Shown: positions 42,348 through 60,032, numbered from the stretch's first letter. The stretch: 64,000 nt of DNA from Hyphomonadaceae bacterium (GCA_030697555.1 JAUYPV010000009.1:1-64000); one strand, 5' to 3'. Numbers and translations: made by a program. Notes: generated by a model not told the origin, from the letters alone.

Positions 42348-43538
42348 TTAAACGAGAATTTTCGCCACAACGCCCGAGCCGACCGTGCGGCCGCCTTCGC
42401 GGATGGCGAAGCGCTGCTTTTCTTCGAGCGCGATCGGCGCGATCAACTCGACCACCAGCTTCACGTTGTCGCCAGGCATAACCATCTCGGTGCCCGCGGG
42501 CAGCTCGACGATGCCGGTGACGTCCGTGGTGCGGAAGTAGAATTGCGGACGGTAGTTGGCGAAGAATGGGGTGTGGCGGCCGCCTTCGTCCTTGTTAAGG
42601 ACGTAAACCTCGGCTTCGAACTTCTTGTGCGGCTTCACGCTGCCGGGCTTGCAAAGAACCTGGCCACGCTCGACCTGCTCGCGGTCAATGCCGCGGAGGA
42701 GAACGCCGACGTTGTCGCCAGCCTGGCCCTGATCGAGCAGCTTGCGGAACATTTCCACGCCCGTGCAGATCGTTTTCTGCGTGTCCTTGATGCCGACGAT
42801 TTCGAGTTCGTCGCCAACGCGAACGATGCCGCGGTCGACCTTGCCGGTCACAACGGTACCGCGGCCGGAGATCGAGAACACGTCCTCGATCGCCATCAGG
42901 AAGGGCTGGTCGAGGGGCCGTTCCGGCGTCGGGATGAAGGCGTCAACGGCGTCCATCAGAGCGAGAATGGACTTCTCGCCGATTTCCGGATCACGGCCTT
43001 CGACGGCGGCCAACGCCGAGCCCGGGATGATCGGGAGCGTGTCGCCGGGGAAGTTGTACGAGGACAGCAGTTCGCGGACTTCGAGTTCCACGAGGTCGAG
43101 CAGTTCCTTGTCGTCGACCATGTCGACCTTGTTCAGGTACACGACCAGCGCGGGCACGCCGACCTGGCGGGCGAGCAGGATGTGCTCGCGGGTCTGCGGC
43201 ATCGGGCCGTCGGCTGCCGACACCACGAGAATGCCGCCGTCCATCTGGGCCGCGCCCGTGATCATGTTCTTCACGTAGTCGGCGTGGCCGGGGCAATCGA
43301 CGTGCGCGTAGTGACGGTTTTTCGTCTCGTACTCGACGTGCGCCGTGTTGATCGTGATGCCGCGCGCTTTCTCTTCGGGCGCAGCGTCGATCTCGTCGTA
43401 TTTCTTGGCGGTCGCGCCGCCGGACTTGGCGAGAATAATCGTGATCGCCGCTGTCAGCGTCGTCTTGCCATGGTCAACGTGGCCGATCGTGCCGACGTTT
43501 ACGTGGGGCTTCGTACGCGCAAACTTTTCCTTGGACAT
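42348..43538 (-). CDS. tuf: Elongation factor Tu
   Basis: [73 protein letters not shown]. Confidence 0.99.
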   Translation of the reverse strand: MSKEKFARTKPHVNVGTIGHVDHGKTTLTAAITIILAKSGGATAKKYDEIDAAPEEKARGITINTAHVEYETKNRHYAHVDCPGHADYVKNMITGAAQMDGGILVVSAADGPMPQTREHILLARQVGVPALVVYLNKVDMVDDKELLDLVELEVRELLSSYNFPGDTLPIIPGSALAAVEGRDPEIGEKSILALMDAVDAFIPTPERPLDQPFLMAIEDVFSISGRGTVVTGKVDRGIVRVGDELEIVGIKDTQKTICTGVEMFRKLLDQGQAGDNVGVLLRGIDREQVERGQVLCKPGSVKPHKKFEAEVYVLNKDEGGRHTPFFANYRPQFYFRTTDVTGIVELPAGTEMVMPGDNVKLVVELIAPIALEEKQRFAIREGGRTVGSGVVAKILV

Positions 43539-43597
43539 CGCTTTTTACTCCGTAGCTCCTGCTTCAGGGCGGTCGGGGCCGTTAGGCGCCGGCCTCA

Positions 43598-45676
<2,079 letters not shown>

Positions 45677-45716
45677 GGGGAGCGCCCTTGAATCTATGCG
45701 GCGAACCGCCGGCTGA

Positions 45717-46187
45717 TTACCAGCGGTAGTGCGAGAAGGCCCGGTTGGCTTCCGCCATACGGTGAGTGTCTTCCCGCTTCTTCACCGCCGACCCCCGGCC
45801 GTGCGCAGCGTCCAGCATTTCTGCAGCCAGACGCTCTTCCATTGTGTTTTCCGAACGTGCGCGCGCGGCGATGATCAGCCAGCGGATGGCGAGAGCCTGA
45901 CGGCGCTCGGGACGCACTTCGACCGGAACCTGGTAGGTTGCGCCGCCTACGCGGCGCGAACGGACTTCAACCGATGGCGCAACATTGCCGAGGGCTTCGT
46001 GGAACAGCTCAGGCGCCGGACGCTTGGACTTCGAAGCGACGGTCTCGAGTGCGCCGTACACGATCTGCTCGGCGGCGGACTTTTTGCCCTGGTACATCAC
46101 CTGGTTCATGAAGCGGGTGATGACCTGATCGCCGTACTGGGCGTCGGGAAGGACCTGGCGTTTTTCTGCGCGGTGACGACGGGACAT
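45717..46187 (-). CDS. rpsG: 30S ribosomal protein S7
   Basis: [47 protein letters not shown]. Confidence 0.98.
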   Translation of the reverse strand: MSRRHRAEKRQVLPDAQYGDQVITRFMNQVMYQGKKSAAEQIVYGALETVASKSKRPAPELFHEALGNVAPSVEVRSRRVGGATYQVPVEVRPERRQALAIRWLIIAARARSENTMEERLAAEMLDAAHGRGSAVKKREDTHRMAEANRAFSHYRW

Positions 46188-46205
46188 TTTTCTTGCTTAC
46201 CTGAA

Positions 46206-46577
46206 TTACTTCGGACGCTTCACGCCGTAGAGCGAGCGGCGCTGCTTGCGGTCTTTGACGCCTTGAGTGTCGAGAACGCCGCGGAGGATGTGGTAGCGAA
46301 CGCCGGGCAAGTCTTTCACGCGGCCGCCGCGGATCAGCACGACCGAGTGCTCCTGCAGATTGTGACCTTCGCCGGGGATGTAGCAGACCGCTTCGTGCTG
46401 CGTGGTGAGACGCACCTTGGCGACTTTGCGAAGCGCCGAGTTCGGCTTCTTCGGCGTCGTCGTATAGACGCGGGTGCAGACGCCGCGGCGCTGCGGGCAC
46501 GATTTGAGGGCGGGAACCTTGTTCCGCTTCGGCTTGTCTTGCCGCGGTTTGCGGATGAGCTGCTGAATCGTCGGCAT
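46206..46577 (-). CDS. rpsL: 30S ribosomal protein S12
   Basis: [57 protein letters not shown]. Confidence 0.99.
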   Translation of the reverse strand: MPTIQQLIRKPRQDKPKRNKVPALKSCPQRRGVCTRVYTTTPKKPNSALRKVAKVRLTTQHEAVCYIPGEGHNLQEHSVVLIRGGRVKDLPGVRYHILRGVLDTQGVKDRKQRRSLYGVKRPK

Positions 46578-46737
46578 TAGTCCTCGCGTCTCTGGCGACC
46601 GGTCAAAAAACACATGCCGCGACAAGGCTCACGCCTGCCCCGGCCGAACTCTATAGGAGGCTTTCGCTCTCTTAAGGTCACACCACCCAACCGCGTCTGG
46701 AACGTATTCCACGGCCGGTCCGGCGATGTGAAGCGGG

Positions 46738-46766
46738 GCTATACTGGCCTCCCCCAACGGGGTCAA
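46738..46766 (-). promoter_or_regulatory. Sigma70-type promoter for rpsL-rpsG-fusA-tuf
   Basis: Minus strand TTGACC-N17-TATAGC, about 160 nt before the rpsL ATG. Confidence 0.65.
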
Positions 46767-46817
46767 GTGCGGGGAAGGCCACAAAATGCGGCTCCCCGCA
46801 CCTCTCGCCGGAGCGGC

Positions 46818-47686
46818 TTATCGGGCGGCGATGAACCGTGAAACCACAGCCGCGAACGCCTCCGGCTCGTCCACCGTCACGAGGTGGCTGGCCTCGGGGA
46901 AGACGATGAGTTCCGCCTTGCCTGCCGGCAGGGCCTCCGCCACCTCCCTGCCCCATACCGCCGGTGTCACCGGGTCGTGCTCGCCGAGGATAACCAGGAC
47001 GGGGCATTCGACCCGGGACAGGCGGTTCCGATGGTCAAAACGCCAGGCTTCGCCTGAAGGCGCGAAGAATCGCTGGGTCGCGACCGGATTCATGGCCGCG
47101 CGCGCCCCGGATGCCGCCAACGAGGACAGGTCGCCTTTCCGGGAATAGAGCGGCAGGCAATGGCGGAAGAATGCAGCGTAGTCGTCCGACGTCGGGTTCC
47201 CGTACAGGGCTCGGGCGGCCTGGCCGGCCTCGGGCCCGCCCAGGCGTTCGTAACCCGCGACCAGCTCGTCCTGGTTCATGCGCAAACAGGCGTTCAGGAG
47301 GACGGCGCCGCCGGCATGGCCGGGATGCCGGGATGCCGGGCCAGATAGGCCTGGACCATCATCGACCCGCCCGACGAGCCGAGGACGATGGGTTTCTGGA
47401 TGCCCAGGACATCGCAGAAGGCCGCGATGTCATCGCCCCACTGGTTGAGCGTCCAGCCTGCCGGGTCACCATGATCACTGCGGCCGCCGCCGCGCGGGTC
47501 GAGATAGACAAGCTGCGCCGCGTCGGCGAAGCGGTCGAAGAAAGGACGCAGGGTCTGGTGGTCGCCGCCTGGCCCGCCGGGAATGCAGACCAGGGTCGGC
47601 TTTTCCTTGAGGCCATCGCCCGCGATTTCGAGCTTCGGATTGAACACGTCGAAGAACAAACGCACGCCGTTGACGTTCGCGTACAT
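46818..47686 (-). pseudogene. Alpha/beta hydrolase (proline iminopeptidase-like), frameshifted by an 8-bp tandem duplication
   Basis: N-terminal ORF 47294-47686 (IPGGPGGDHQTLRPFFDRF, VLGSSGGSMMVQAYLARHPG) and C-terminal ORF 46818-47285 (VLGEHDPVTP, ASHLVTVDEP) join in frame if one CCCGGCAT unit is removed. Confidence 0.85.
47320..47340. repeat. 8-bp tandem duplication (ccgggatg)x2 + ccggg
   Basis: Read directly: ccgggatg ccgggatg ccggg. Confidence 0.95.
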
Positions 47687-47749
47687 GAGACGCCTCCAGA
47701 TCTGATGATGAGTGAATACGCCCTTGGACGCTGGCGCCAGCGCTAGCCC

Positions 47750-47788
47750 AAACGCAGCGACGGCGGACTTTCGCCCGCCGTCGCGTTT
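47750..47788 (-). terminator. Strong hairpin downstream of rpoC
   Basis: aaacg cag cgacggcgg-actttcgc-ccgccgtcg cgttt. Confidence 0.6.
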
Positions 47789-47810
47789 AGGTCTGGTTGT
47801 CTGGCCTGCC

Positions 47811-51965
<4,155 letters not shown>

Positions 51966-52041
51966 GTCGTTTTCCCTCTAGGGGTGATCCGCCGGCCGTA
52001 GCCGGCGGAAAGGTATTGCGAATGGTAGACGGCGGGGCGGA

Positions 52042-55000
52042 TTACGTGGCCGTCTCTTCCTCGGTCTCTTTAGGTTCGCCTTCGAGCAGCTCGACGTTGA
52101 GGCCTAGAGAACGCATCTCCTTGACCAGCACGTTGAAGCTTTCCGGGATGCCGGCCTCGAACGTGTCATCACCGCGGACGATCGCCTCGTAGACCTTCGC
52201 CCTGCCCGCCGTGTCGTCGGACTTGACCGTAAGCATCTCCTGCAGCGTGTAGGCGGCGCCGTAGGCTTCAAGCGCCCACACCTCCATCTCGCCGAAGCGT
52301 TGTCCGCCGAACTTCGCCTTGCCGCCCAGCGGCTGCTGGGTGACGAGCGAGTACGGGCCGGTCGAACGCGCGGGGATCTTCTCGGCGACCAGGTGGTGCA
52401 GGTTGAGCAGGTACTTGTACCCGCCCGTGACCTTGCGGGTGAAACGGTCACCCGTACGGCCGTCGTGCAGGTAGACTTGGCCCGACGAGTCGAGCCCTGC
52501 CTTCTTCAGCATATCGACGATGTCGTTTTCGTTGGCGCCGTCGAACACCGGCGTGGCGATCGGCACGCCCTTTGTGAGGTTGGAGGCAAGTTCCTCCATC
52601 TCGTCATTGGTCTTCGGCAGCTCTTCGTCTTCGCCATAGGCGTCGCGAAGGGCGCGGCCGAGGGCCTTGCCGTCATGGTCGTGGCGGTATTCCTTGAGCG
52701 CCGCATCGATCATCTTGCCGATACCCGCGCAGGCCCAGCCCATGTGGGTCTCGAGGATCTGCCCGACGTTCATCCGCGAAGGCACGCCCAGCGGGTTCAG
52801 CACGATGTCGACCGGCGTGCCGTCTTCGAGATACGGCATGTCTTCGAGCGGGTTGATCTTGGAGATCACGCCCTTGTTGCCGTGACGGCCGGCCATCTTG
52901 TCGCCCGGCTGAAGCTTGCGCTTCACCGCGACGAACACTTTGACCACCTTCATGACGCCCGGCGGCAGGTCGTCGCCGCGCTGGACTTTCTCGATCTTGT
53001 CGGCAATGCGCGCTTCGATCAGGGCCACCGACTCGTCATACGAGCCCTTGAGGTCCTTCACCTGCTTTTCGACCGCGTCGTCGTCGACGCCGATCTTCCA
53101 GAGCTCCAGCGGCGCCATGCCTTCGAGGTACTCTTCGGTGATGTCGGTCTTCTTGCCGCCGCGGGCGACGGCTTTCTGGCCGACGAGCAGTTGCTTCAGA
53201 CGGCTGATGGCGTCGCGCTGGATGATGGTCAGCTCGTCGTCCTTGTCGGTCATCAGCTGGTCGATCTGCTCGCGCTCGATCTGCAGCGCGCGCTGGTCCT
53301 TCTCGACGCCGTGACGGTTGAACACGCGCACTTCGACGACCGTTCCGGTGGCGCCGGGCGGCATGCGAAGCGAGGTGTCACGAACGTCAGAGGCTTTTTC
53401 GCCGAAGATGGCGCGGAGGAGTTTCTCCTCCGGCGTCATGGGCGACTCGCCCTTCGGCGTGACCTTGCCGACGAGAATATCGCCGGCCTGGACTTCGGCG
53501 CCGACGGCCACAATGCCCGCTTCGTCGAGGTTGCGCAGGGCTTCCTCGCCGACGTTCGGGATATCGCGCGTGATCTCTTCCGGCCCGAGCTTGGTATCGC
53601 GAGCGGCGATCTCGAACTCCTCGATGTGGATCGAGGTGAACACGTCGTCACGCACGATGCGCTCGGAGATGAGGATCGAGTCCTCGAAGTTGTAGCCGTT
53701 CCACGGCATGAACGCGACGAGCACGTTGCGGCCAAGCGCCAGCTCGCCGAGGTCGGTCGACGGGCCGTCGGCGATGATGTCCGCCTTTGTAACCTTGTCG
53801 CCCACCTTCACGATCGGACGCTGGTTGATGCACGAGTTCTGGTTCGAGCGCTGGTACTTCGACAGGCGGTAGATATCGACGCCCGACTTGGAGCCTTCGA
53901 GATCTTCCGTCGCGCGCACGACGATACGCGTGGCGTCGACCTGTTCGACGATGCCGCCACGGCGGGCGGCCACGGCCGCTCGGCTGTCGCGCGCCACGAC
54001 CTGCTCGAGACCGGTGCCGACCAGCGGCGCTTCGGTCTGGATCAGCGGCACGGCCTGGCGTTGCATGTTCGAGCCCATCAGCGCGCGGTTGGCGTCATCG
54101 TTCTCGAGGAACGGGATGAGCGCCGCGGCGACGGACACGACCTGCTTCGGAGACACGTCGATGTAGTCGATGTTTTCGCGGGCCACGAGCATGGCGTCGC
54201 GCGCGGGTCCGACCCGGGCGTTGACGAATTCGTTCTGCAGGTTGCCCTTGGCGTCCATCTTGGCGTTGGCCTGGGCGATCGAGTAGCGCTGCTCTTCCAT
54301 CGCCGAGAGGTATTTCACCTCTTGCGTCAGCTTGCCGTCCTTCACCTTGCGGTACGGGCTCTCGATGAAGCCGTACTTGTTGATGCGGGCGTGCGTCGCC
54401 AGCGAGTTGATGAGGCCGATGTTCGGGCCTTCCGGCGTTTCGATCGGGCAGATGCGGCCGTAGTGGGTCGGGTGAACGTCGCGGACTTCGAAGCCCGCGC
54501 GCTCGCGCGTAAGACCGCCCGGCCCGAGCGCCGAGAGACGACGCTTGTGCGTGATCTCGGACAAGGGGTTGGTCTGGTCCATGAACTGCGAGAGCTGGGA
54601 CGAGCCGAAGAACTCGCGCACGGCGGCGACGACCGGCTTCGCGTTGATCAGGTCGTGCGGCATGACGGTGTCGATATCGACCGAGCTCATGCGCTCCTTG
54701 ATTGCGCGCTCCATACGGACGAGGCCGACGCGGAACGAGTTCTCGAGCAGTTCGCCCACCGAACGGACGCGGCGGTTGCCGAGGTTGTCGATGTCGTCGA
54801 CTTCGCCCTTGCCGTCCTTCAGGTCGAGCACGGTGCGCATAACGGCGACGATGTCTTCCTCGCGCAGCGTGCGCTGCGTGTCGGGAGCTTCCATGCCGAG
54901 GCGCATGTTCATCTTGACGCGGCCGACGGCCGAGAGGTCATAACGCTCGCGGTCGAAGAAGAGCTGGTTGAACAGCGCTTCGCCGGCTTCGAGCGTCGGT

Positions 55001-56151
55001 GGTTCGCCGGGACGCATGACGCGGTAGATGTCCGACAGGGCGTCGACGCGCGACGTGGCCTTGTCGACCTTCAGCGTGTTGCGGATCCATGGGCCGCGCG
55101 CATTGTCGCCGTCCGTGTCGAGCAGGTGGATCGTCTTGATCTTGGCGTCGCGCAGAGCGGCGACCGTTTCCTCGGTCAGCTCGTCGCCGGCCTCGGCATA
55201 GATCTCGCCCGTGGCGGCGTTGATGATGTCTTCGCCGATGAACTTGCCTTCCAGGAAGGTCGACGGAACGAGGATGTCCTCGAGGCCGTCAGCCTCGGCC
55301 TTCTTGGCCTTGACCGGCGTAATCTTCTTGCCGGCCGGGAAGGCGACCTTGCCGGTCTTCTTGTCGACGAGTTCGAACTCCGGGCGCGCACCTTTCCAGC
55401 GGTCGGCCGAGAAGCCGGTGACCCAGCCGTTCTTGTCGAGCTTGTAGGTGACCTTGTTGTAGAACGTGTCGAGGATCTTGGCGCCGGTATAGTTGAGCGC
55501 CTGCAGCAGCACGGTGGCCGGCAGCTTGCGCTTGCGGTCGATGCGGACGTGCAGCACGTCTTTCGCATCGAACTCGAAGTCGAGCCACGAGCCGCGGTAC
55601 GGGATCACGCGCGCCGCAAACAGCAGCTTGCCCGAGGCGTGGGTCTTGCCCTTGTCGTGGTCGAAGAAGACGCCCGGCGAGCGGTGCATCTGGGAGACGA
55701 TAACACGCTCGGTGCCATTGATGATGAAGGTGCCCTTGTCCGTCATCAGCGGGATGTCGCCGAGATAGACGTCCTGCTCCTTGATGTCCTTGATCGACTT
55801 GGCGCCGGTCTCTTCGTCCGTCTCGAACACGATGAGGCGCAGTTTCACTTTCAGGGGCGCAGCGAAGTTGAGGTCGCGCTGCATGCATTCCTGAACGTCG
55901 AACTTCGGCGCCTCGAACTCGAACGAGATGTATTCGAGGACGGCGCGGTCCGAGAAATCCTTGATCGGGAACACGGACTTGAAGACAGATTCCAGACCGT
56001 CCGGATCACGCTTGTCCGGCGAGGTGTGCATCTGCAGGAATTGTTCGTAGGAGGAGCGCTGAACCTCGATCAGGTTCGGCATCAACACCGTTTCAGTGAT
56101 TACTCCGTAGGATTTCCGAATACGCTTCTTTGCCGTGAACGACAGAGCCAT
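52042..56151 (-). CDS. rpoB: RNA polymerase subunit beta
   Basis: [65 protein letters not shown]; start [16 protein letters not shown]. Confidence 0.99.
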   Translation of the reverse strand: MALSFTAKKRIRKSYGVITETVLMPNLIEVQRSSYEQFLQMHTSPDKRDPDGLESVFKSVFPIKDFSDRAVLEYISFEFEAPKFDVQECMQRDLNFAAPLKVKLRLIVFETDEETGAKSIKDIKEQDVYLGDIPLMTDKGTFIINGTERVIVSQMHRSPGVFFDHDKGKTHASGKLLFAARVIPYRGSWLDFEFDAKDVLHVRIDRKRKLPATVLLQALNYTGAKILDTFYNKVTYKLDKNGWVTGFSADRWKGARPEFELVDKKTGKVAFPAGKKITPVKAKKAEADGLEDILVPSTFLEGKFIGEDIINAATGEIYAEAGDELTEETVAALRDAKIKTIHLLDTDGDNARGPWIRNTLKVDKATSRVDALSDIYRVMRPGEPPTLEAGEALFNQLFFDRERYDLSAVGRVKMNMRLGMEAPDTQRTLREEDIVAVMRTVLDLKDGKGEVDDIDNLGNRRVRSVGELLENSFRVGLVRMERAIKERMSSVDIDTVMPHDLINAKPVVAAVREFFGSSQLSQFMDQTNPLSEITHKRRLSALGPGGLTRERAGFEVRDVHPTHYGRICPIETPEGPNIGLINSLATHARINKYGFIESPYRKVKDGKLTQEVKYLSAMEEQRYSIAQANAKMDAKGNLQNEFVNARVGPARDAMLVARENIDYIDVSPKQVVSVAAALIPFLENDDANRALMGSNMQRQAVPLIQTEAPLVGTGLEQVVARDSRAAVAARRGGIVEQVDATRIVVRATEDLEGSKSGVDIYRLSKYQRSNQNSCINQRPIVKVGDKVTKADIIADGPSTDLGELALGRNVLVAFMPWNGYNFEDSILISERIVRDDVFTSIHIEEFEIAARDTKLGPEEITRDIPNVGEEALRNLDEAGIVAVGAEVQAGDILVGKVTPKGESPMTPEEKLLRAIFGEKASDVRDTSLRMPPGATGTVVEVRVFNRHGVEKDQRALQIEREQIDQLMTDKDDELTIIQRDAISRLKQLLVGQKAVARGGKKTDITEEYLEGMAPLELWKIGVDDDAVEKQVKDLKGSYDESVALIEARIADKIEKVQRGDDLPPGVMKVVKVFVAVKRKLQPGDKMAGRHGNKGVISKINPLEDMPYLEDGTPVDIVLNPLGVPSRMNVGQILETHMGWACAGIGKMIDAALKEYRHDHDGKALGRALRDAYGEDEELPKTNDEMEELASNLTKGVPIATPVFDGANENDIVDMLKKAGLDSSGQVYLHDGRTGDRFTRKVTGGYKYLLNLHHLVAEKIPARSTGPYSLVTQQPLGGKAKFGGQRFGEMEVWALEAYGAAYTLQEMLTVKSDDTAGRAKVYEAIVRGDDTFEAGIPESFNVLVKEMRSLGLNVELLEGEPKETEEETAT

Positions 56152-56283
56152 GTCTTGGTCAGCTCGCTTTTTCTGGGCCGCAGCGTCCACCCTTAGGGCT
56201 AGGGCAGCGCCGTTGGACCGTTAGTATCCGGTGCGCAGCGACGAGAGAGATCCCGCCACCTGGTACTCTAACACCGCCGTCAA

Positions 56284-56308
56284 CCCCTCCCCTGCGCGCG
56301 GGGGAAGG
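56284..56308 (-). promoter_or_regulatory. GC-rich hairpin in the rplL-rpoB intergenic region (possible attenuator or processing site)
   Basis: cccctcccc-tgcgcgc-gggggaagg. Confidence 0.4.
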
Positions 56309-56366
56309 CGGCGATCGCGCCGGCGGCCGGACCGGGGGCCCAGACCGCGCGGCGCGTAGCCATTGC

Positions 56367-56747
56367 CTACTTGATTTCGACTTTGGCGCCGGCCTCTTCC
56401 AGCTTCTTCTTGATGGTCTCGGCTTCTTCCTTCGTGACGCCTTCCTTGACGGCTTTCGGCGCGGCTTCGACCAGGTCCTTGGCTTCTTTCAGGCCGAGGC
56501 TCGGGACGATTTCGCGGACGACTTTGATCACGTTGATTTTCTTGTCGCCGGCTTCCTTCAGGATGACGTTGAATTCGGTCTGGACTTCGGCAGCCGGAGC
56601 AGCAGCTCCGCCACCGCCAGCAGCCGCAACGGCCACCGGCGCCGCAGCCGATACGCCCCACTTGGTTTCAAGCAGTTTCGCGAGTTCGGCGGCTTCGAGG
56701 ACAGTCAGACCCGACAGGTCCTCTACGATCTTTTCGAGTTTCGACAT
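56367..56747 (-). CDS. rplL: 50S ribosomal protein L7/L12
   Basis: [36 protein letters not shown]-terminal [40 protein letters not shown]. Confidence 0.98.
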   Translation of the reverse strand: MSKLEKIVEDLSGLTVLEAAELAKLLETKWGVSAAAPVAVAAAGGGGAAAPAAEVQTEFNVILKEAGDKKINVIKVVREIVPSLGLKEAKDLVEAAPKAVKEGVTKEEAETIKKKLEEAGAKVEIK

Positions 56748-56804
56748 TTCAGGGGTTCCTTGAGTTCGTTTGTGTGACTGAGGACTTTATGTACGGAGCA
56801 GGTC

Positions 56805-57320
56805 TCAGGCGGCGTCCTTGTTGGCGTAAGCGCCAATGACGCGAGCGAGCTGGGCCGCCGGCGCAGCCACGATGCCGGCGATCTTGGTCGCAGGCGCCTG
56901 GATGAGGCCGATGATCTTGCCGCGGAGCTGATCCAGGGACGGCAGCGTGGCCAGAGCCTTCACTGCGTTCTTGTCCAGCACCTCGTCGCCCATGAGCGCG
57001 CCGATGAGAATGAGTTTCTCATTCCCCTTGGCGAACTCCGCCACGGCTTTCGGCGCCGCAACCGGATCGGCCGAGTAGGCAACCGCCACGGGGCCCGTAA
57101 ACATGGCCCCCGCTGCTTCGCCGCCTTTGCCGCCCAGCGCGATTCTCGCGAGCCGGTTCTTCATGACCTTCAGATTTGCGCCCTGGCCTTTCAGCTTCAC
57201 GCGCAGATCCGTGAGCTCCGCGACGGTCAGTCCGGAATATTGCGCGACGACAATCACGCCTGCTTTGGCGAAGACGTTTTTATACGCCTCCAGTGCCTCG
57301 GCTTTTCCAGCTTTATCCAT
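56805..57320 (-). CDS. rplJ: 50S ribosomal protein L10
   Basis: MDKAGKAEALEAYKNVFAKAGVIVVAQYSGLTVAELTDLRVKLKGQGANLKVMKNRLARIAL. Confidence 0.97.
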   Translation of the reverse strand: MDKAGKAEALEAYKNVFAKAGVIVVAQYSGLTVAELTDLRVKLKGQGANLKVMKNRLARIALGGKGGEAAGAMFTGPVAVAYSADPVAAPKAVAEFAKGNEKLILIGALMGDEVLDKNAVKALATLPSLDQLRGKIIGLIQAPATKIAGIVAAPAAQLARVIGAYANKDAA

Positions 57321-57670
57321 TGCGGTCTCCATTTCGGACGAACGGACAACCCGCTCGCCCCAGGATGCGCACGCAGGACCAGGCCTCGTTTCACCCTATC
57401 CAGACCGCCCGGCGCCCGTGTAGGCTCCGGCCAGTTCCGGGGAGGGCTCGCGGTCGCCTCGACCAGCGTGCCCCCGTCCCAGGGCGGAAACGAACTCAAG
57501 GGCGTCGTCGTTAGCGGTTACGCCAACTACGCACCCTGTCCCGTCACACCCCGTCTCATGCGGGAAATTAAAGAGCAAAACCAGATAGTTAGCTGGTTTG
57601 TATGCCTTGCTCCACCTGCAATCTCGGACGAGAAACGGGAGACTCGTTTGTTAACGATCCTCCCGTTCAG
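57321..57670 (-). ncRNA. Putative structured rplJ (L10) 5' leader
   Basis: Long intergenic with nested hairpins: 57634-57641/57660-57667 with inner 57644-57648/57653-57657, and aaaccag...ctggttt at 57578-57599. Confidence 0.45.
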
Positions 57671-57676
57671 CCGGAC

Positions 57677-57705
57677 CCTATAGCCCCCTGCCCGCTTCGT
57701 TGCAA
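57677..57705 (-). promoter_or_regulatory. Sigma70-type promoter for rplJ-rplL-rpoB-rpoC
   Basis: Minus strand TTGCAA-N17-TATAGG. Confidence 0.5.
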
Positions 57706-57756
57706 GCGGGCCCTTGCTTTTTTCGAAAACGCTGATCCGGGCCAACCGAAATGAGA

Positions 57757-57790
57757 AGGGGCCGGCCCGGTTTCAACCCGGCCGGCCCCT
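57757..57790 (-). terminator. Strong hairpin just downstream of rplA
   Basis: 11-bp perfect stem aggggccggcc/ggccggcccct. Confidence 0.5.
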
Positions 57791-57813
57791 GCATTTCCAG
57801 TCTTTTGGCCGTC

Positions 57814-58521
57814 CTAGCTGGCTTCGGCCTGCGAGATGGTCGTGACGTCGATGGCGACGCCAGGGCCCATCGTGGAGCAAATGGCGATCTTCTTGAGATA
57901 CGTGCCTTTTGCGCCCGACGGACGGGCTTTCACGATCGCGCCGAGGAAAGCGCGAATGTTCTTCTCGATGTCGTTTTCCGAGAACGAGGCCTTGCCCACG
58001 CCGGCGTGGATGATGCCTTCCTTCTGGACGCGGAACTCGACCGAGCCGGCCTTCGCATCCTTCACCGCCTGCGCGATGTTGGGCGTGACGGTGCCGACTT
58101 TCGGGTTCGGCATCAGGCCGCGCGGGCCCAGCACCTTACCGAGACGGCCGACGAGGGCCATCATGTCCGGGCTGGCGATGACGCGGTCGAAGTCGACCTT
58201 GCCGCCGTTCACAACCTCGAACAGGTCTTCCGCGCCGACGATGTCTGCGCCGGCGGCGCGGGCTTCGTCAGCCTTCTTGTCGCGAGCGAACACGGCGACG
58301 CGGATGGTGCGGCCGGTACCGGCCGGCAAGTTCACCACGCCGCGGACGTTCTGGTCCGCCTGCTTCGGGTCGACGCCGAGGTTGATGGCGATCTCGATGG
58401 TTTCATCGAACTTCGCCTTGGCGTTGCCCTTCACGATCTTCACGGCTTCAGCGACGCCGTAGACCTTGGCGGGATCGACCTTGGCGCGAGCGGCGGTCGT
58501 ACGTTTTCCAAGTTTTGTCAT
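57814..58521 (-). CDS. rplA: 50S ribosomal protein L1
   Basis: [48 protein letters not shown]-like [19 protein letters not shown]. Confidence 0.98.
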   Translation of the reverse strand: MTKLGKRTTAARAKVDPAKVYGVAEAVKIVKGNAKAKFDETIEIAINLGVDPKQADQNVRGVVNLPAGTGRTIRVAVFARDKKADEARAAGADIVGAEDLFEVVNGGKVDFDRVIASPDMMALVGRLGKVLGPRGLMPNPKVGTVTPNIAQAVKDAKAGSVEFRVQKEGIIHAGVGKASFSENDIEKNIRAFLGAIVKARPSGAKGTYLKKIAICSTMGPGVAIDVTTISQAEAS

Positions 58522-58527
58522 GTGCCC

Positions 58528-58956
58528 CTACTCCGTGACCGTCAGGCCCATCGCGCGGGCGGACCCTGCGATGATCTTGGCGCCTGCGTCGAGATCGTTG
58601 GTGTTGAGGTCCTTGAGCTTCTTCTGCGCGATTTCGCGGCACTGCTTCATGGAGACGGTGCCGGAGCTTTCGCGGCCGGGGAGCTTCGAGCCGCTCTGGA
58701 TCTTCGCTGCCTGCTTGAGCAGATAAGACGCCGGCGGCGTCTTGATCTCGAAGGTGAACGACTTGTCCTGGTAGTAGGTGATCACCACGGGAAGGGGCAT
58801 GCCCTTCTGTTCCTGCTGGGTCCTTGCGTTGAAGGCCTTGCAGAATTCCATGATGTTGATGCCGCGCTGACCGAGAGCGGGGCCGATTGGCGGAGACGGG
58901 TTAGCGGCTCCGGCGGGAACCTGAAGCTTCAGGCTCCCCAGCAGTTTCTTCGCCAT
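58528..58956 (-). CDS. rplK: 50S ribosomal protein L11
   Basis: [39 protein letters not shown]. Confidence 0.99.
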   Translation of the reverse strand: MAKKLLGSLKLQVPAGAANPSPPIGPALGQRGINIMEFCKAFNARTQQEQKGMPLPVVITYYQDKSFTFEIKTPPASYLLKQAAKIQSGSKLPGRESSGTVSMKQCREIAQKKLKDLNTNDLDAGAKIIAGSARAMGLTVTE

Positions 58957-59073
58957 GTTTCCCTCACGTGCGAATATGACCTTCCAGTCCTTGCGGACCT
59001 TCCAGCCTGGGAATGCGTGGTACGGGGGCTAGCCTCCCACGCGCTTGTGCGGAGCAAGCTCCGCGTCGTCCGG

Positions 59074-59613
59074 TCAGATCTTTTCGACCTGCCCGTATTC
59101 CAGATCGACCGGGGTGGCCCGGCCGAAAATCGAAACGGTCACCTTCAGGCGGCCGGTGTCCTCGTCGATGTCCTCGACAGCGCCTTCGAACGAGGCGAAC
59201 GGACCGTCGGTCACCTTCACCTTCTCGCCGATCTCCAGCGACATCTTCGGACGCACGCGCTCGGTGGTGGCGTCGGCCGTGCCGAGCATGCGCTTAACTT
59301 CAGCTTCCGGAACCGGCAGGGGCTTCTTGCCGCCTTCGGCGCCGAGGAATCCAGTGACCTTCGGAGTGTTCTTCACGAGGTGGTACGCCTCGTCGGTCAT
59401 GCGCATCTTCACCAGCACGTAGCCGGGCATGTGGCGCTTTTCGACCGTGCGCTTGCGGCCGCGAACGACCTCGACGACTTCCTCGGTCGGAACCTCGATC
59501 TGCTCGATCAGCTCCGAGAGACCCTGCATCTCGGCCTGCTCGCGAATGGTCGAGGCGACCTTCTTCTCGAAGTTCGAATAGGCGTGGACGATATACCACT
59601 TGCCATCAGCCAT
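59074..59613 (-). CDS. nusG: Transcription termination/antitermination protein NusG
   Basis: MADGKWYIVHAYSNFEKKVASTIREQAEMQGL; MPGYVLVKMRMTDEAYHLVKNTPKVTGFLG; KOW-like region. Confidence 0.97.
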   Translation of the reverse strand: MADGKWYIVHAYSNFEKKVASTIREQAEMQGLSELIEQIEVPTEEVVEVVRGRKRTVEKRHMPGYVLVKMRMTDEAYHLVKNTPKVTGFLGAEGGKKPLPVPEAEVKRMLGTADATTERVRPKMSLEIGEKVKVTDGPFASFEGAVEDIDEDTGRLKVTVSIFGRATPVDLEYGQVEKI

Positions 59614-59869
59614 TGGGGACAACTCCCGCGCCGGCGCCAGTGAGGAAGTTCACAACCAGGTTCACGATCGAATCCGCGAGATAAAAGAACAGCGCAGCCA
59701 CAACCACCATGATCACCACCATGATGGTCGCCGCGATGGTTTCGTTCCGCGTCGTCCAGGTCACCTTGCGTGCCTCGGCGCGTACCTGGCCGATGAACGT
59801 AAAGGGGCCCGTCCGCTTTTTAGGCGGCGAAGGAGCGGTCGTTTCGGAGGTTCCGGTGGGCGTTTTCAT
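59606..59869 (-). CDS. secE: Preprotein translocase subunit SecE
   Basis: FIGQVRAEARKVTWTTRNETIAATIMVVIMVVVAALFFYLADSIVNLVV. Confidence 0.93.
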   Translation of the reverse strand: MKTPTGTSETTAPSPPKKRTGPFTFIGQVRAEARKVTWTTRNETIAATIMVVIMVVVAALFFYLADSIVNLVVNFLTGAGAGVVPNG

Positions 59870-59946
59870 GATGATTTGGGGTTTGGACGGGACCGTCTAA
59901 GGCATCAGGGGCCGGGCGTCCATGGGTTTTATGACGCTGGAGTTAT

Positions 59947-60020
59947 GGGAATAGGGAATGGGGAGCTGGGAGTAGTTTTCAAGGTTTAGCGCCCTTCCCT
60001 ACTCCCTATTCCCTATTCCC
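59947..60020. repeat. Imperfect inverted repeat with opposed G-quadruplex-type arms at the secE/secD junction
   Basis: Left arm gggaatagggaatggggagctgggagtag; right arm ctactccctattccctattccc. Confidence 0.85.
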
Positions 60021-60032
60021 GACTGCCTATTC

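Noticed and set aside
52300-56196. 1298-aa plus-strand ORF antisense to rpoB
   Set aside because: It mirrors rpoB exactly, has no recognisable domain, and is rich in Arg/Val/Asp/His typical of antisense frames in high-GC genes.
57527-57745. 72-aa minus-strand ORF in the rplA-rplJ spacer
   Set aside because: Coincides with the predicted promoter and leader hairpins; no known small r-protein signature.
57751-59643. 630-aa plus-strand ORF antisense to rplA-rplK-nusG
   Set aside because: Shadow ORF; crosses intergenic regions without an RBS or domain.
59870-60032. Possible tRNA gene before secE
   Set aside because: The spacer contains only the G-rich inverted repeat; no cloverleaf or TTCGA/TTCAA arm was visible.
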